64,000 nucleotides of DNA from contig HE978651.1 of NCBI GenBank assembly GCA_000285855.2, positions 1,561,941-1,625,940 on the forward strand, given 5' to 3'. Source of the stretch: Ruminococcus sp. JC304 (GTDB lineage Bacteria; Bacillota; Clostridia; Lachnospirales; Lachnospiraceae). Under the pieces are notes generated by a model. That model did no database searches and was not told the origin of the DNA. It saw only the letters and a program-made list of their open reading frames with translations. Position numbers and translations under genes: made by a program. This document shows positions 17,669 to 26,756 of this stretch, in pieces; the stretch's first letter is position 1, and every line of letters starts with the position of its first letter.

Positions 17669-18185
17669 GATTACTCTGTTTTTTACCATTCTCATATGTT
17701 TCCTTCTCCAGAGTACAGTCATATCCAGGATTGCCATTGGATCGATCACTCCTAATCTGATCCTGATCCTGTGCATTTCCATGGGTCTGATGAGAGGCAG
17801 AAAAAGCGGAATGTGGACGGGATTTTTCTGTGGCTTTCTGGTGGATATGTTTTATGGATCTGTTTTTGGGTTCTATGCACTGATTTATATGTATATTGGT
17901 TTTTTAAGCGGATATGCACATAGGATCTGTTATGATGATGATGTAAAGGTTCCTATATTTCTGGCCGGTGCAGGTGATATCCTGTATGGACTGGCTGTGT
18001 ATGCATTGCAGTTTTTGCTTCGCGGCAGACTTGGACTTGGAACCTATCTCAGCAGGATCATTTTGCCGGAAACATTTTATACGATTATTCTGACACTGAT
18101 TGTTTATCGGGTTTTTTACTATATCAATTATCACCTGATGAGTCCGTTAAAGAAAGAAAGTGAGTCTATTTGGGTACTAAAATAA
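17658..18185 (+). CDS. mreD: Rod shape-determining membrane protein MreD
   Basis: This 175-residue protein is almost entirely hydrophobic, with about five membrane segments including ITLFFTILICFLLQSTVI and LILILCISMGLMRG. MreD is poorly conserved in sequence, so the call rests on size, topology and position between mreC (11-nt overlap) and mrdA (16-nt overlap). Confidence 0.9.
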   Translation: MKSKITLFFTILICFLLQSTVISRIAIGSITPNLILILCISMGLMRGRKSGMWTGFFCGFLVDMFYGSVFGFYALIYMYIGFLSGYAHRICYDDDVKVPIFLAGAGDILYGLAVYALQFLLRGRLGLGTYLSRIILPETFYTIILTLIVYRVFYYINYHLMSPLKKESESIWVLK

Positions 18186-21067
18186 AAAGATTTATAAAGA
18201 AAATACGAATAAAAAGGACAACCATACTTATTGTGGTGTTTGTTCTCATGTCTGGTATCCTGGTGAAGCAGCTTTTTGAACTGCAGATCATTCAGGGGCA
18301 GGATTATATCAGCAAATTTGAATCCCGTATTACAAAAAAACGAGCCATCAACAGCACCCGCGGAAATATTTTTGACAGAAACGGAGAGGAACTGGCTTCC
18401 AATGTTCTGGCTTATTCTGTGACTTTTGAGGATAACGGAACTTATGATACCACCAGGCAAAAGAACCTTACCCTGAACGGTGTTGCCTACCGGGTTCTCA
18501 AGATCCTGGAACATAACGGAGATTCCATTAGCCGTGATTTCCATATTGTGCTGGATGACAGCGGCAATTATGTTTTTGATGTGGATGAGGGCTTTACCCT
18601 GGATCGTTTCAGGGCTGATATTTATGGACAGGCTCTGATCGATAACCTGACTGAGAAACAAAAATCTGCAACTGCAGATGAAATGATGGAATATCTTACC
18701 GGAAAAAGTGGGTTTTCTATTGCCCTGTACGGAGAAGATGCCTATACCAAGGAGGAGCTGGAAGCTTATGATCTTCCTGAGGAGCTTTCCAAACAGGAGA
18801 TCCTGGATCTGGCGATCATGCGCTATGAGCTGAGTACCAACAGTTTCAAGAAATATATGGCTGTAACCATTGCCACCAATGTAAGTGAGCAGTCTGTGGC
18901 AGCGATTAAGGAAAATCAGACAGAGCTTCAGGGAATTGATATTGTAGAGGATTCTGTCCGTAAGTATATTGATGATCCAAGTCTGGGACCGATCCTGGGA
19001 TATACAGGACGTGCTTCTTCAGAGGAATTGACGGAATTGCGTAAGAAGAATCCGGAATATACCAATGATGCCATTGTAGGTAAGGTTGGTATTGAAAAAT
19101 ATATGGAAACGACTTTGCAGGGTACAGATGGTGAGGAGACTGTCACAGTAGACAATCTTGGTAAGGTCCTGAAAATTGATGATTCCACACGTGTGGAGCC
19201 TGTGGCAGGAAATGATGTATACCTGACGGTGGACAGTAAATGGCAGTCAGCTATCTATCAGATCCTAAAGCAAAGGGTTGCTGGTATTCTTCTTTCCAAG
19301 ATAGAAGCCACAAAAACCTATGACTATAGCGTTAATAATGCGGCACAGATTAAAATTCCCATCTATGATGTATACAATGCACTGATTTCCAACAGTGTGA
19401 TCGATATCCGGAAATTCAGTGAGGATACAGCCTCTGATACAGAAAAAAATTTATATGCCAAATTTCAGCAAAAACAGCAGCAGGTATTTGATATAATAAC
19501 AAACAGACTGACAGAGGAGAATCCTCCTGCTCTAAAGGATGAGAATGATCAGGTTCAGGAATATCTCACTTATATCTGTAATGATCTGCTGCGGGATACT
19601 TTGGGTGTGATCTCAAAAAATGCTATTGATACTGCTGACGCTACTTATAAGGCATGGAGTCAGGATGAAAGCATCAGTCTGAAGGATTACCTGACCTATG
19701 CAACAGGACAGAACTGGATTGATATTTCCAAGATTTCCTCTGAGGGAGAATATCTGGATTCTGAGGAGGCATATAAGGCTCTTACAGATTATATCATTAC
19801 CTACCTGAAGACAGATAACAGCTTTTCCAAACTGCTGTATAAGTATATGCTCCAGGAGGATACTATTTCCGGCAGAGAAATCTGTCTGGTACTCTATGAC
19901 CAGGGAATTCTCTCAAAGGATGACGGAATGTATGATTCTCTGGCATCAGGTGCAATGACCGCCTATGATTTCATGGTCAATAAAATATATACTCTGGAAA
20001 TCGAGCCGGCGCAGCTGGCACTGGAGCCATGTTCTGCTTCTGCAGTGATCACAGATGTAAAAACCGGAGATGTGCTGGCCTGTGTTTCTTATCCGGGTTA
20101 TAACAACAATCTGCTGGTAAATGATATGGATACTGATTATTATGCCAAGCTTTCTATGGATCAGTCCAGTCCCTTTTTCAATAAAGCAACACAGCAGACC
20201 ACAGCTCCCGGTTCTACCTTTAAGATTTTGTCAACAATTGCAGGTATGTCAGAGGGTGTGATCGATGACAGTACTTATATTGAATGTACAGGTTCCTTTG
20301 ACCTGGTAACTCCACCGATCAACTGTTGGAATATTAACGGACATGGTCCCATCGAGATCAGGGAGGCCATTGAACAGTCCTGTAACTATTATTTCAATAT
20401 GGTTGGTTTTAAGCTGGGACAGGATGGGGAAGGTAATTTCTCTGAGAACCGGAGTCTTGCAGTTCTTCAGAAATATGCATCTTTGATCGGCCTGGATAAG
20501 AAGACCGGAATAGAGATCACAGAATCTTCTCCCCATGTGTCAGATTCCCTGGCTGTACCCTCTTATATCGGACAGGGTACCAATGCCTATACTACCAGTC
20601 AGCTGGCAAGATATGCCACAGCGATTGCCACCAGTGGAACTGTATATGATCTGACACTTCTGGGTAAACTGACAGATTCCAGGGGAAATATCCTGAAAGA
20701 ATATGAGCCTGATGTGATCAATACTTTGGATGTGGATTCCAGTGTATGGGCGGATATCCATGACGGAATGTACCGTGTGGTTCAGACTCATAAACAGTTC
20801 GATGGTCTGGGAATGGATGTTTCCGGAAAAACAGGTACTGCCGAGGTGGATGGTGTTTACCATCCCAACCATGGTATGTTTGTGGGATATGCTCCTTCCA
20901 CTGATCCTCAGTATGCAATTGCCGTGCGTATTGAAAATGGTTATACATCAGGAAATGCGTGTCTGGCAGCAGCTGATATTTTTAAATACATTTTTGAACT
21001 GACTGATGAAGGAAACATCCTTACAGGTGTTGCTTCCAGTGATACCAGTGATACTTCAAACGACTAA
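18170..21067 (+). CDS. mrdA: Penicillin-binding protein 2 (MrdA), elongasome transpeptidase
   Basis: This is the class B PBP that crosslinks peptidoglycan during elongation with RodA. A cytosolic basic segment is followed by one transmembrane helix (about residues 18-37) and the pedestal domain with STRGNIFDRNGEELASN. Transpeptidase motifs are Ser682-x-x-Lys685 (STFK), Ser737-x-Asn739 (SCN) and Lys887-Thr-Gly (KTG). At 965 residues it is long for PBP2 because of a roughly 250-residue helical insertion at about 360-615 before the catalytic domain. The start is TTG, since a stop lies three codons upstream and the first in-frame ATG would cut the membrane helix. It overlaps mreD. Confidence 0.95.
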   Translation: MGTKIKRFIKKIRIKRTTILIVVFVLMSGILVKQLFELQIIQGQDYISKFESRITKKRAINSTRGNIFDRNGEELASNVLAYSVTFEDNGTYDTTRQKNLTLNGVAYRVLKILEHNGDSISRDFHIVLDDSGNYVFDVDEGFTLDRFRADIYGQALIDNLTEKQKSATADEMMEYLTGKSGFSIALYGEDAYTKEELEAYDLPEELSKQEILDLAIMRYELSTNSFKKYMAVTIATNVSEQSVAAIKENQTELQGIDIVEDSVRKYIDDPSLGPILGYTGRASSEELTELRKKNPEYTNDAIVGKVGIEKYMETTLQGTDGEETVTVDNLGKVLKIDDSTRVEPVAGNDVYLTVDSKWQSAIYQILKQRVAGILLSKIEATKTYDYSVNNAAQIKIPIYDVYNALISNSVIDIRKFSEDTASDTEKNLYAKFQQKQQQVFDIITNRLTEENPPALKDENDQVQEYLTYICNDLLRDTLGVISKNAIDTADATYKAWSQDESISLKDYLTYATGQNWIDISKISSEGEYLDSEEAYKALTDYIITYLKTDNSFSKLLYKYMLQEDTISGREICLVLYDQGILSKDDGMYDSLASGAMTAYDFMVNKIYTLEIEPAQLALEPCSASAVITDVKTGDVLACVSYPGYNNNLLVNDMDTDYYAKLSMDQSSPFFNKATQQTTAPGSTFKILSTIAGMSEGVIDDSTYIECTGSFDLVTPPINCWNINGHGPIEIREAIEQSCNYYFNMVGFKLGQDGEGNFSENRSLAVLQKYASLIGLDKKTGIEITESSPHVSDSLAVPSYIGQGTNAYTTSQLARYATAIATSGTVYDLTLLGKLTDSRGNILKEYEPDVINTLDVDSSVWADIHDGMYRVVQTHKQFDGLGMDVSGKTGTAEVDGVYHPNHGMFVGYAPSTDPQYAIAVRIENGYTSGNACLAAADIFKYIFELTDEGNILTGVASSDTSDTSND

Positions 21068-21125
21068 GCATCAAAAGAAAAATACCAGGAGTATGGAAGC
21101 CTATCGATCAGGAGGAAAACAAACT

Positions 21126-21914
21126 ATGAGTGAAGCCATTGTAATTACTTCCGGGAAAGGCGGAGTGGGAAAAACCACCACTGTCGCTAACATTGGAACA
21201 GGTCTTGCCATGCTTGGCAGAAAGGTTGTAGTGGTTGATACGGATATCGGTCTGCGCAATCTGGATGTTGTCCTTGGACTTGAGAACCGGATTGTTTATA
21301 ATCTGGTAGATGTGATTGGTGGAAACTGCCGCCTGCGTCAGGCTCTGATCAAGGACAAACGTCATCCCAATCTTTTTCTGCTGCCATCTGCACAGACCAA
21401 GGATAAAAGTGCCGTTTCTCCGGAACAGATGATCAAGCTTACAGATGATCTGCGGGAAGAGTTTGATTATATCCTGCTGGATTGTCCTGCGGGAATTGAG
21501 CAGGGCTTTAAGAATGCCATAGCAGGGGCGGACAGGGCATTGGTTGTAACGACACCGGAAGTATCTGCCATCAGAGATGCAGACCGCATCATAGGACTTC
21601 TGGAAGCAAATGATATCAGGGATATACAGCTGATCATTAACCGGCTCCGGCCGGATATGATCGCCAGGGGAGATATGATGTCTGTGGAGGATGTGACGGA
21701 AATCCTTGCTGTGGATCTGATCGGAACCATTCTGGATGATGAACAGATCGTGATAGCCACCAACCAGGGGGAACCTCTTTCAGGAAAATCTTCCCAGGCG
21801 GAAGAAGAGTATAGAAATATCTGTCAGCGTATTATAGGTGAAAATGTACCGTTTATGAACATTGCTGAGAGAAAGAGTTTCTTCAGGAAAATCGGTAACA
21901 TGTTTCGGAAATAA
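21126..21914 (+). CDS. minD: Septum site-determining ATPase MinD
   Basis: MinD is a 262-residue deviant-Walker ATPase that places the division site. It has ITSGKGGVGKTTTVANIGTG, DTDIGLRNLDVVLGL and DCPAGIEQGF. The C-terminal amphipathic membrane-targeting helix is visible as SFFRKIGNMFRK. The start is the ATG at 21126, ten nt after AGGAGG (21110-21115); a longer frame from 21006 overlaps mrdA and is not real. In many Firmicutes minC precedes minD; here only 58 nt separate mrdA and minD and no minC is present. Confidence 0.97.
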   Translation: MSEAIVITSGKGGVGKTTTVANIGTGLAMLGRKVVVVDTDIGLRNLDVVLGLENRIVYNLVDVIGGNCRLRQALIKDKRHPNLFLLPSAQTKDKSAVSPEQMIKLTDDLREEFDYILLDCPAGIEQGFKNAIAGADRALVVTTPEVSAIRDADRIIGLLEANDIRDIQLIINRLRPDMIARGDMMSVEDVTEILAVDLIGTILDDEQIVIATNQGEPLSGKSSQAEEEYRNICQRIIGENVPFMNIAERKSFFRKIGNMFRK

Positions 21915-21938
21915 AATATCTGTAAGGAGGGATTCCGT

Positions 21939-22181
21939 GTGAAAGCTTTTTTCAGAGATAAGAAACGCTCCGCCGGATATGCCAGGGACAGAATGAAGCT
22001 TCTTCTGTTGTCTGAGAGGATTGACTGCTCTCCGCAAATGATGCAGATGCTGAAAAGTGATCTGATACACACAGTAAAGAAATATTTAACCATAGAGGAA
22101 GAACAGGTAAAGTTAAAAATCACCCAGGAGCCGGCTGTGCTCTATGTGTATGTTCCTGTTCTGGATAAAAAGGACAGATAA
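21939..22181 (+). CDS. minE: Cell division topological specificity factor MinE
   Basis: This 80-residue protein has the MinE N-terminal membrane/anti-MinCD region (SAGYARDRMKLLLLSERIDC), then the topological specificity domain with YLTIEEEQVKLKITQEP. MinE stimulates MinD ATPase and drives Min oscillation. The start is GTG at 21939, eight nt after AAGGAGG. It lies 24 nt after minD and 1 nt before rodA. Confidence 0.92.
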   Translation: MKAFFRDKKRSAGYARDRMKLLLLSERIDCSPQMMQMLKSDLIHTVKKYLTIEEEQVKLKITQEPAVLYVYVPVLDKKDR

Positions 22182-22182
22182 A

Positions 22183-23343
22183 ATGTTAAAGCAGTATAAA
22201 TTACGATTTTACAATTTCAGACTTATTATATTTCTGCTGGCCATCAGCCTTATCGGTGTTACACTGGTAGGAACTGCAGCAGAAAATCTTAAGTCCAAAC
22301 AGTTTGTAGGAGTGATTCTCGGACTGATCATTATGGTGATCTTATCTTTGATGGATTATTCCTGGATTATGAATTTCCAGTGGTTTATGTATGGATTTAA
22401 TATCATCATGCTGATTGTAGTGCGAATTGCAGGCTCCAGTGCTAATGGAGCTGCCCGATGGATCGGAATCGGTTCTTTTCGTTTTCAGCCTACAGAGTTG
22501 TCCAAAATTATTTTGATCGTCTTTTTTGCAAAATTTTTCATGGATCATGAGGAAAATCTGAACACTCTGAAGACGCTGGCTGCTTCTGCAGGATTACTGG
22601 CTGTTCCTCTTATACTTATCCTGGAACAGCCGGATTTAAAAAATACCCTTACTGTTATCGTGATCTTCTGTATGATGATATATATTGCAGGTCTAAGTTA
22701 TAAAATTATCGGAGGAGCACTGTTGATTTCCGTTCCCCTTCTGATCATCTTTCTGTCTATTGTGGTGCAGCCGGATCAGAAGCTGCTGAAGGATTATCAG
22801 AGGTCACGTATTATGTCTTTCTTATATCCGGAAAATGAAGAGTATTCTGATAATATTGAACAGCAGAAGAACTCCAAGACAGCCATAGCATCCGGAGAAC
22901 TGGTTGGAAAGAGGATAAGCGGAGATGACAGTACAGCATCTGTGAATGAAGGTAATTTTGTCTCCGAAAACCAGACAGACTTTATTTTTGCTGTTGCAGG
23001 GGAAGAGTATGGATTTATTGGATGTACAACGATTGTCCTGCTGCTTCTGGCAATCTCTTTTGAATGTATCCGCATGAGCCTGAGGGCCAAGGACCTGTCC
23101 GGTAAAATCCTGTGCTGTGGAATAGGGGGGCTGATCGCCTTGCAAAGCTTTATCAATATATGTGTTGCTACGGGAATGGCGCCGAATACAGGAACACCTC
23201 TTCCCTTTGTAAGCTATGGACTTACCTCTCTGGTCAGTTTGTATATTGGTATGGGCCTTGTACTTAATGTTGGACTTCAGAGCAGTGCATATAATAAAGA
23301 AATTATGAAGAAAGAGCTTGACAGGAAAGAGGACTACTTATGA
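22183..23343 (+). CDS. rodA: RodA/FtsW-family peptidoglycan glycosyltransferase (RodA)
   Basis: This 386-residue SEDS polymerase has about ten membrane segments and makes glycan strands with PBP2 during elongation. Recognisable motifs are ANGAARWIGIGSFRFQPTEL, the catalytic-loop region with QTDFIFAVAGEEYGFIG, and GMAPNTGTPLPFVSYGLTS. RodA rather than FtsW is chosen for its place in the mre operon. The ATG at 22183 follows the minE stop by one base; a longer frame from 22144 lies inside minE. Confidence 0.95.
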   Translation: MLKQYKLRFYNFRLIIFLLAISLIGVTLVGTAAENLKSKQFVGVILGLIIMVILSLMDYSWIMNFQWFMYGFNIIMLIVVRIAGSSANGAARWIGIGSFRFQPTELSKIILIVFFAKFFMDHEENLNTLKTLAASAGLLAVPLILILEQPDLKNTLTVIVIFCMMIYIAGLSYKIIGGALLISVPLLIIFLSIVVQPDQKLLKDYQRSRIMSFLYPENEEYSDNIEQQKNSKTAIASGELVGKRISGDDSTASVNEGNFVSENQTDFIFAVAGEEYGFIGCTTIVLLLLAISFECIRMSLRAKDLSGKILCCGIGGLIALQSFINICVATGMAPNTGTPLPFVSYGLTSLVSLYIGMGLVLNVGLQSSAYNKEIMKKELDRKEDYL

Positions 23344-24506
23344 TGTTTGGAAAATCATCTGCCGGGAATAAAAATGAAAAAAAATCGGCCAGGCCATATA
23401 AAAATGAGAGAAGTGTCCATGTGTCACATTCCGGGACAGCTTCCCAGGTACAGACAACTGCACTTCCCAGATCACAGAGACCTTCCAGACAAAAGCAGAG
23501 AAGGCGTAAGCCTATAGGGCATACCATATTGTTGCTTTTGCTTATGGTATTTATAGCGGCAGGAGCATTTTTTGCTATCCGCTTATTGAATGGTACTTAT
23601 CTGGGCAAACCGGTGAAAGCTTTTCAGGCTTCTGAAGTATTTACCAGCAGTCTGGCAGGAAAAGAAAATATGAAGGCCCGGCCCTTTGCACAGAAGCTTT
23701 GTGTTTCTTCCAAGGGCAGTGTAGACCGTATTAAAAATGCCTCTCTGGAGGAGGGACAGAAGGGACTTCTGTTTAATCTGAGTAATCATAAGGTATTATA
23801 TGCCAATGGGATCTATGACAAAATCTATCCCGCCAGCATTACAAAAATCATGACAGCTATGCTTGCATTAAAAAGCGGAAAGCTGGATGATACAGTTACG
23901 ATCACACAGGAGAATGTTACTTTGGAGGCTGGCTCCCAGGTATGTGGATTTGTGGCCGGAGATCAGGTTACCCTGGATCAGCTGCTCCATTGTCTTCTGG
24001 TTTATTCCGGGAATGATGCAGCTTCTGCAATCGCAGAATATGTTGGCGGTACCACAGAGAATTTTGTGGAGATGATGAACAGCTATGCCAGACAGCTGGG
24101 ATGTACGGGAACTCATTTTACTAATCCTCATGGACTTCAGGATGAAAATCATTATACAACACCATATGATATTTATCTGATGCTGAATGAAGCTATGAAT
24201 TATAAGGAATTCACTCAGATTACCCAGATGCCGTCGTATACTGTTACTTATACAGGCGCTGACGGAGAGTCCCACAGTGTCAGTCTGGAAGCTACAGACC
24301 ATTATCTGACCGGTGAGGCAACCCCTCCCAAAGATGTAACGGTTCTGGGCGGAAAGACAGGAACCACTGCTTCTGCAGGTAACTGTCTGGCGATCATAAC
24401 CCAGAATGCTTTTGGAAAACCTTTTGTATCTATTGTGCTGGGAGCATCCAGCAAGGAGCTCTTGTATCAGCAGATGAATTCGCTGCTCCAGAATATCAAC
24501 AGTTAG
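23340..24506 (+). CDS. D-alanyl-D-alanine carboxypeptidase (PBP5/DacA-like, S11 family)
   Basis: The 388-residue protein has an Arg/Lys-rich cytosolic N-terminus, one membrane anchor (about residues 62-84, LLLLLMVFIAAGAFFAIRLL) and an S11 catalytic domain. The active-site motifs are Ser166-x-x-Lys169 (SITK), SGNDAAS and GGKTGTT. It trims the terminal D-Ala from stem peptides outside the membrane. It has an N-terminal anchor in place of the usual signal peptide plus C-terminal amphipathic anchor. Its ATG overlaps the rodA stop (ATGA), so it is the last gene of the shape operon. Confidence 0.92.
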   Translation: MMFGKSSAGNKNEKKSARPYKNERSVHVSHSGTASQVQTTALPRSQRPSRQKQRRRKPIGHTILLLLLMVFIAAGAFFAIRLLNGTYLGKPVKAFQASEVFTSSLAGKENMKARPFAQKLCVSSKGSVDRIKNASLEEGQKGLLFNLSNHKVLYANGIYDKIYPASITKIMTAMLALKSGKLDDTVTITQENVTLEAGSQVCGFVAGDQVTLDQLLHCLLVYSGNDAASAIAEYVGGTTENFVEMMNSYARQLGCTGTHFTNPHGLQDENHYTTPYDIYLMLNEAMNYKEFTQITQMPSYTVTYTGADGESHSVSLEATDHYLTGEATPPKDVTVLGGKTGTTASAGNCLAIITQNAFGKPFVSIVLGASSKELLYQQMNSLLQNINS

Positions 24507-24587
24507 AGAATTTTATCTCCGAAAATACAGTAAAATTAAGTAATTGTCATAAATTAATAAAATTTCACAAAAAAAGTAAATAACCCC

Positions 24588-24616
24588 TTGAATTTTATGA
24601 TAATATGCACTATAAT
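24588..24616 (+). promoter_or_regulatory. Strong predicted sigma-A promoter
   Basis: TTGAAT (24588-24593), a 17-nt spacer and a perfect TATAAT (24611-24616), about 65 nt before the small P-loop gene. The surrounding DNA is very AT-rich. Confidence 0.75.
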
Positions 24617-24681
24617 TGAAACATATTAATTGAGGAATTTAGTAATAATTAATATTATATGTGTCTAAGGAGGAAAACAGG

Positions 24682-25101
24682 ATGGTTGAACTGATTGTAG
24701 GAAAGAAAGGTAAAGGCAAAACAAAAGTACTTTTAGACAAAGTGAATGGAGCGGTTAAAGAAGCGAATGGTAGCATTGTTTATTTGGACAAAAGCACCAA
24801 GCACATGTATGAACTGAATAATAAGGTTCGTCTGATCGATGTATCCGGCTTCCCGATTAAGAATGCAGATGAATTTGTAGGATTTATCTGTGGTATTCTT
24901 TCGCAGGATCATGATCTCGAGCAGATTTATCTTGACAGTTTTCTGAAGGTAGCCAAGCTGGAGGGTAAGGATGTTACAAGTACCCTTGAGCAGTTAGAAT
25001 CCATTGGAACTCAGTTTAACGTTACTTTTATAATCAGTATGTCTTTAGACAAAGAAGAACTTCCTGAAGTATTCCATGAGAAAGTTATCGTGGCTTTATA
25101 A
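24682..25101 (+). CDS. Small P-loop NTPase-like protein, function unknown
   Basis: The 139-residue protein begins MVELIVGKKGKGKTKVLLDK, a clear Walker A (GKKGKGKT) right at the N-terminus. It continues with an alternating beta/alpha pattern (IVYLDKSTKHMYEL, EQIYLDSFLKVAKLEGKDV, FNVTFIISMSLDKEELPE) and lacks an obvious Walker B Asp-Glu pair. It looks like a minimal RecA-like domain. I do not recognise a characterised family. The ATG at 24682 has AAGGAGG eight nt upstream; the GTG at 24661 is not used. It is monocistronic, with its own strong promoter and terminator. Confidence 0.75.
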   Translation: MVELIVGKKGKGKTKVLLDKVNGAVKEANGSIVYLDKSTKHMYELNNKVRLIDVSGFPIKNADEFVGFICGILSQDHDLEQIYLDSFLKVAKLEGKDVTSTLEQLESIGTQFNVTFIISMSLDKEELPEVFHEKVIVAL

Positions 25102-25157
25102 TAATGACAACCAGGAAATGACTCTTATTGAATTTTAAAATTACATAACGAAATGCG

Positions 25158-25196
25158 AAAAGGATATCTCCATATAATGTGCCAGATATCCTTTTT
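25158..25196 (+). terminator. Rho-independent terminator
   Basis: Stem GGATATCT (25162-25169) with AGATATCC (25184-25191), extended by flanking A/T pairs and followed by TTTTT. It ends the P-loop gene transcript. Confidence 0.8.
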
Positions 25197-25221
25197 GTGG
25201 CACAGAAAGAGGTTGACAAAA

Positions 25222-25479
25222 ATGGAAGAATTATATCAGGCAATTGAGAAAAAAATTATAGAAGCAGGATATCCCAGAAGTATCTCCGGCGAGGCGGTAT
25301 ACAACGATATCTGTGATCAGATAGACGGGAAGGAAAATGGTTCTTATGTTTTATTGTCCAAGTTTGATGATGATGTTATTTTTGAATATCATATTACAGT
25401 GATGGACGATGAGTTTAATCTTGGTGTTCTGACAATGCGAACTCCAGAAGGCGTTTTTGAGACAAATTTTGATGAATGA
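25222..25479 (+). CDS. Conserved small acidic protein of unknown function
   Basis: The 85-residue protein begins MEELYQAIEKKIIEAGYPR and is rich in Asp/Glu (calculated by eye). A predicted helix is followed by beta strands (GSYVLLSKFDDDVIFEYHIT, FNLGVLTMRTPEG). AAAGAGG lies nine nt before the ATG at 25222; the longer frame from 25153 reads through the preceding terminator and is rejected. I cannot assign a function. It sits alone between two terminators. Confidence 0.7.
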   Translation: MEELYQAIEKKIIEAGYPRSISGEAVYNDICDQIDGKENGSYVLLSKFDDDVIFEYHITVMDDEFNLGVLTMRTPEGVFETNFDE

Positions 25480-25500
25480 TTAATCCAGAGAATAAAAATT

Positions 25501-25536
25501 GGGGCAGATCAGTAAATTTCTGATCTGCTCCTTTTT
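25501..25536. terminator. Bidirectional terminator between small protein and recombinase
   Basis: Stem GGGGCAGATCAG/CTGATCTGCTCC (one G-T wobble) with a 7-nt loop. TTTTT follows on the plus strand and an AATTTTTATT stretch on the minus strand, where it terminates the recombinase gene. Confidence 0.8.
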
Positions 25537-26614
25537 AATCTTCACGTAAATGGACTGCAGAAGCCGCTTTACGGCGTCTTGCGTCATCCATGGCTGCATA
25601 ATGCTTCTTTGTTGTATTAACGTCTCTATGGCCCAATACGTCGGCTACAAGATATATATCACCGGTTTCCTGGTAGAGAGCAGTGCCATAGGTGCTTCGC
25701 AGCTTATGGGGGGTGATTTTCTTGGTGGTGGTGACTGCGCGTGCATATTTTTTGACAAGATTCTCTACAGCCTGAATGCCGATGCGTCTTCGCTGGGTAG
25801 AGTAGAAGAGAGCATGTTCATGTCCTGACATAGGAATCACTCCCTCGCGGACTTCCAGATACCGGCGCAGAGCGTGCTCGACCTCTGTACCAAAATATAT
25901 AACCATTTCATTTCCTCCTTTTCGGGTGATTTTGATACCATTATTTTTAAAATCAATATCCTCCACATCCAGTCCTACACATTCAGATACACGTATTCCT
26001 GTGCCGAGCAGGAGAGTAACAATAGCCAGATCCCGTTCTTTTGTTTTTTCATAATAAGCCTTTTTCTGTCCGGTAAGATCATCGCCGCAGTGCTCTATGT
26101 AATCCAGCAGAAGAGCAACCTCATCAGCATCCAGCCGAATGATGCTTTTATCATGGATCTTTGGTACATCCACAAGAACAGTTGGATTTGTTTTTATAAA
26201 TTCATGTTTAAAATAATAGGCGTAAAAGCTTCTTAAAGCAGAAAGCTTACGTTTCATTCCGCGTTCCCCATTGGTTTCGGTTTTGTCACCATTTTTGTAG
26301 ACCTTCAGATATTCCAGATATTCCTCAATATCAACCGCCTTTAACTGATCCAGGACATCAACAGTAAAATCCTTTAAAGAGTAATTTTTAAAGGCAGGGT
26401 TTTCATCCAATAAAAACTGGAAAAAGATCCGTATGTCATAGGCATAGGAAATTCTGGTATTGGTTGTGGTAACCGGATCCATAGCCCTGAAATAATCCCT
26501 GCAGAAAGGAGGAAGAGTTTTCAGAACTTCACGAAGCTTCAGGATATTAGAAATATCTGTTTGTTCATGATAGGTAACTTTTTTGTTGTCATTATAATCG
26601 TTTTGGTTATTCAT
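25535..26614 (-). CDS. Tyrosine recombinase (XerC/D-like integrase family)
   Basis: The 359-residue protein has an N-terminal SAM-like DNA-binding domain (about residues 35-160) and a C-terminal catalytic domain. Catalytic residues are visible: Arg in GTGIRVSE, Lys in ITRKGGNE, His-x-x-Arg in TPHKLRSTYG, His in LGHRDVNTT and the nucleophile Tyr in KKHYA. It breaks and rejoins DNA through a 3'-phosphotyrosine. No excisionase, attachment-site repeat or phage gene is adjacent, so a stand-alone chromosomal Xer-type role is likely rather than a mobile-element integrase. AGGAG lies 12 nt before the ATG. Confidence 0.9.
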   Translation of the reverse strand: MNNQNDYNDNKKVTYHEQTDISNILKLREVLKTLPPFCRDYFRAMDPVTTTNTRISYAYDIRIFFQFLLDENPAFKNYSLKDFTVDVLDQLKAVDIEEYLEYLKVYKNGDKTETNGERGMKRKLSALRSFYAYYFKHEFIKTNPTVLVDVPKIHDKSIIRLDADEVALLLDYIEHCGDDLTGQKKAYYEKTKERDLAIVTLLLGTGIRVSECVGLDVEDIDFKNNGIKITRKGGNEMVIYFGTEVEHALRRYLEVREGVIPMSGHEHALFYSTQRRRIGIQAVENLVKKYARAVTTTKKITPHKLRSTYGTALYQETGDIYLVADVLGHRDVNTTKKHYAAMDDARRRKAASAVHLRED

Positions 26615-26728
26615 TTGCTTATTTGCTCCTGTAGAAGTGGGTGCTCAATCTATACGACAAACGCCGGTTTTTCAAATAGATTAAGATAAATTACAGATAA
26701 ACCTTTAAATCAGTCTGTTATATGTAGT

Positions 26729-26756
26729 AAAGCATCCCTTTTATGAGGGACGCTTT
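26729..26756 (-). terminator. Possible terminator of the M23 peptidase gene
   Basis: AAAGCATCCC (26729-26738) pairs with GGGACGCTTT (26747-26756), one mismatch. The stop codon of the minus-strand gene lies in the loop, and the T-tract after it is weak. Confidence 0.5.

Noticed and set aside
25535-26614. Integrase of a prophage or integrative element
   Set aside because: No excisionase, repressor, structural genes, or tRNA/attachment repeats flank it; neighbours are ordinary chromosomal genes, so a Xer-like role is preferred.
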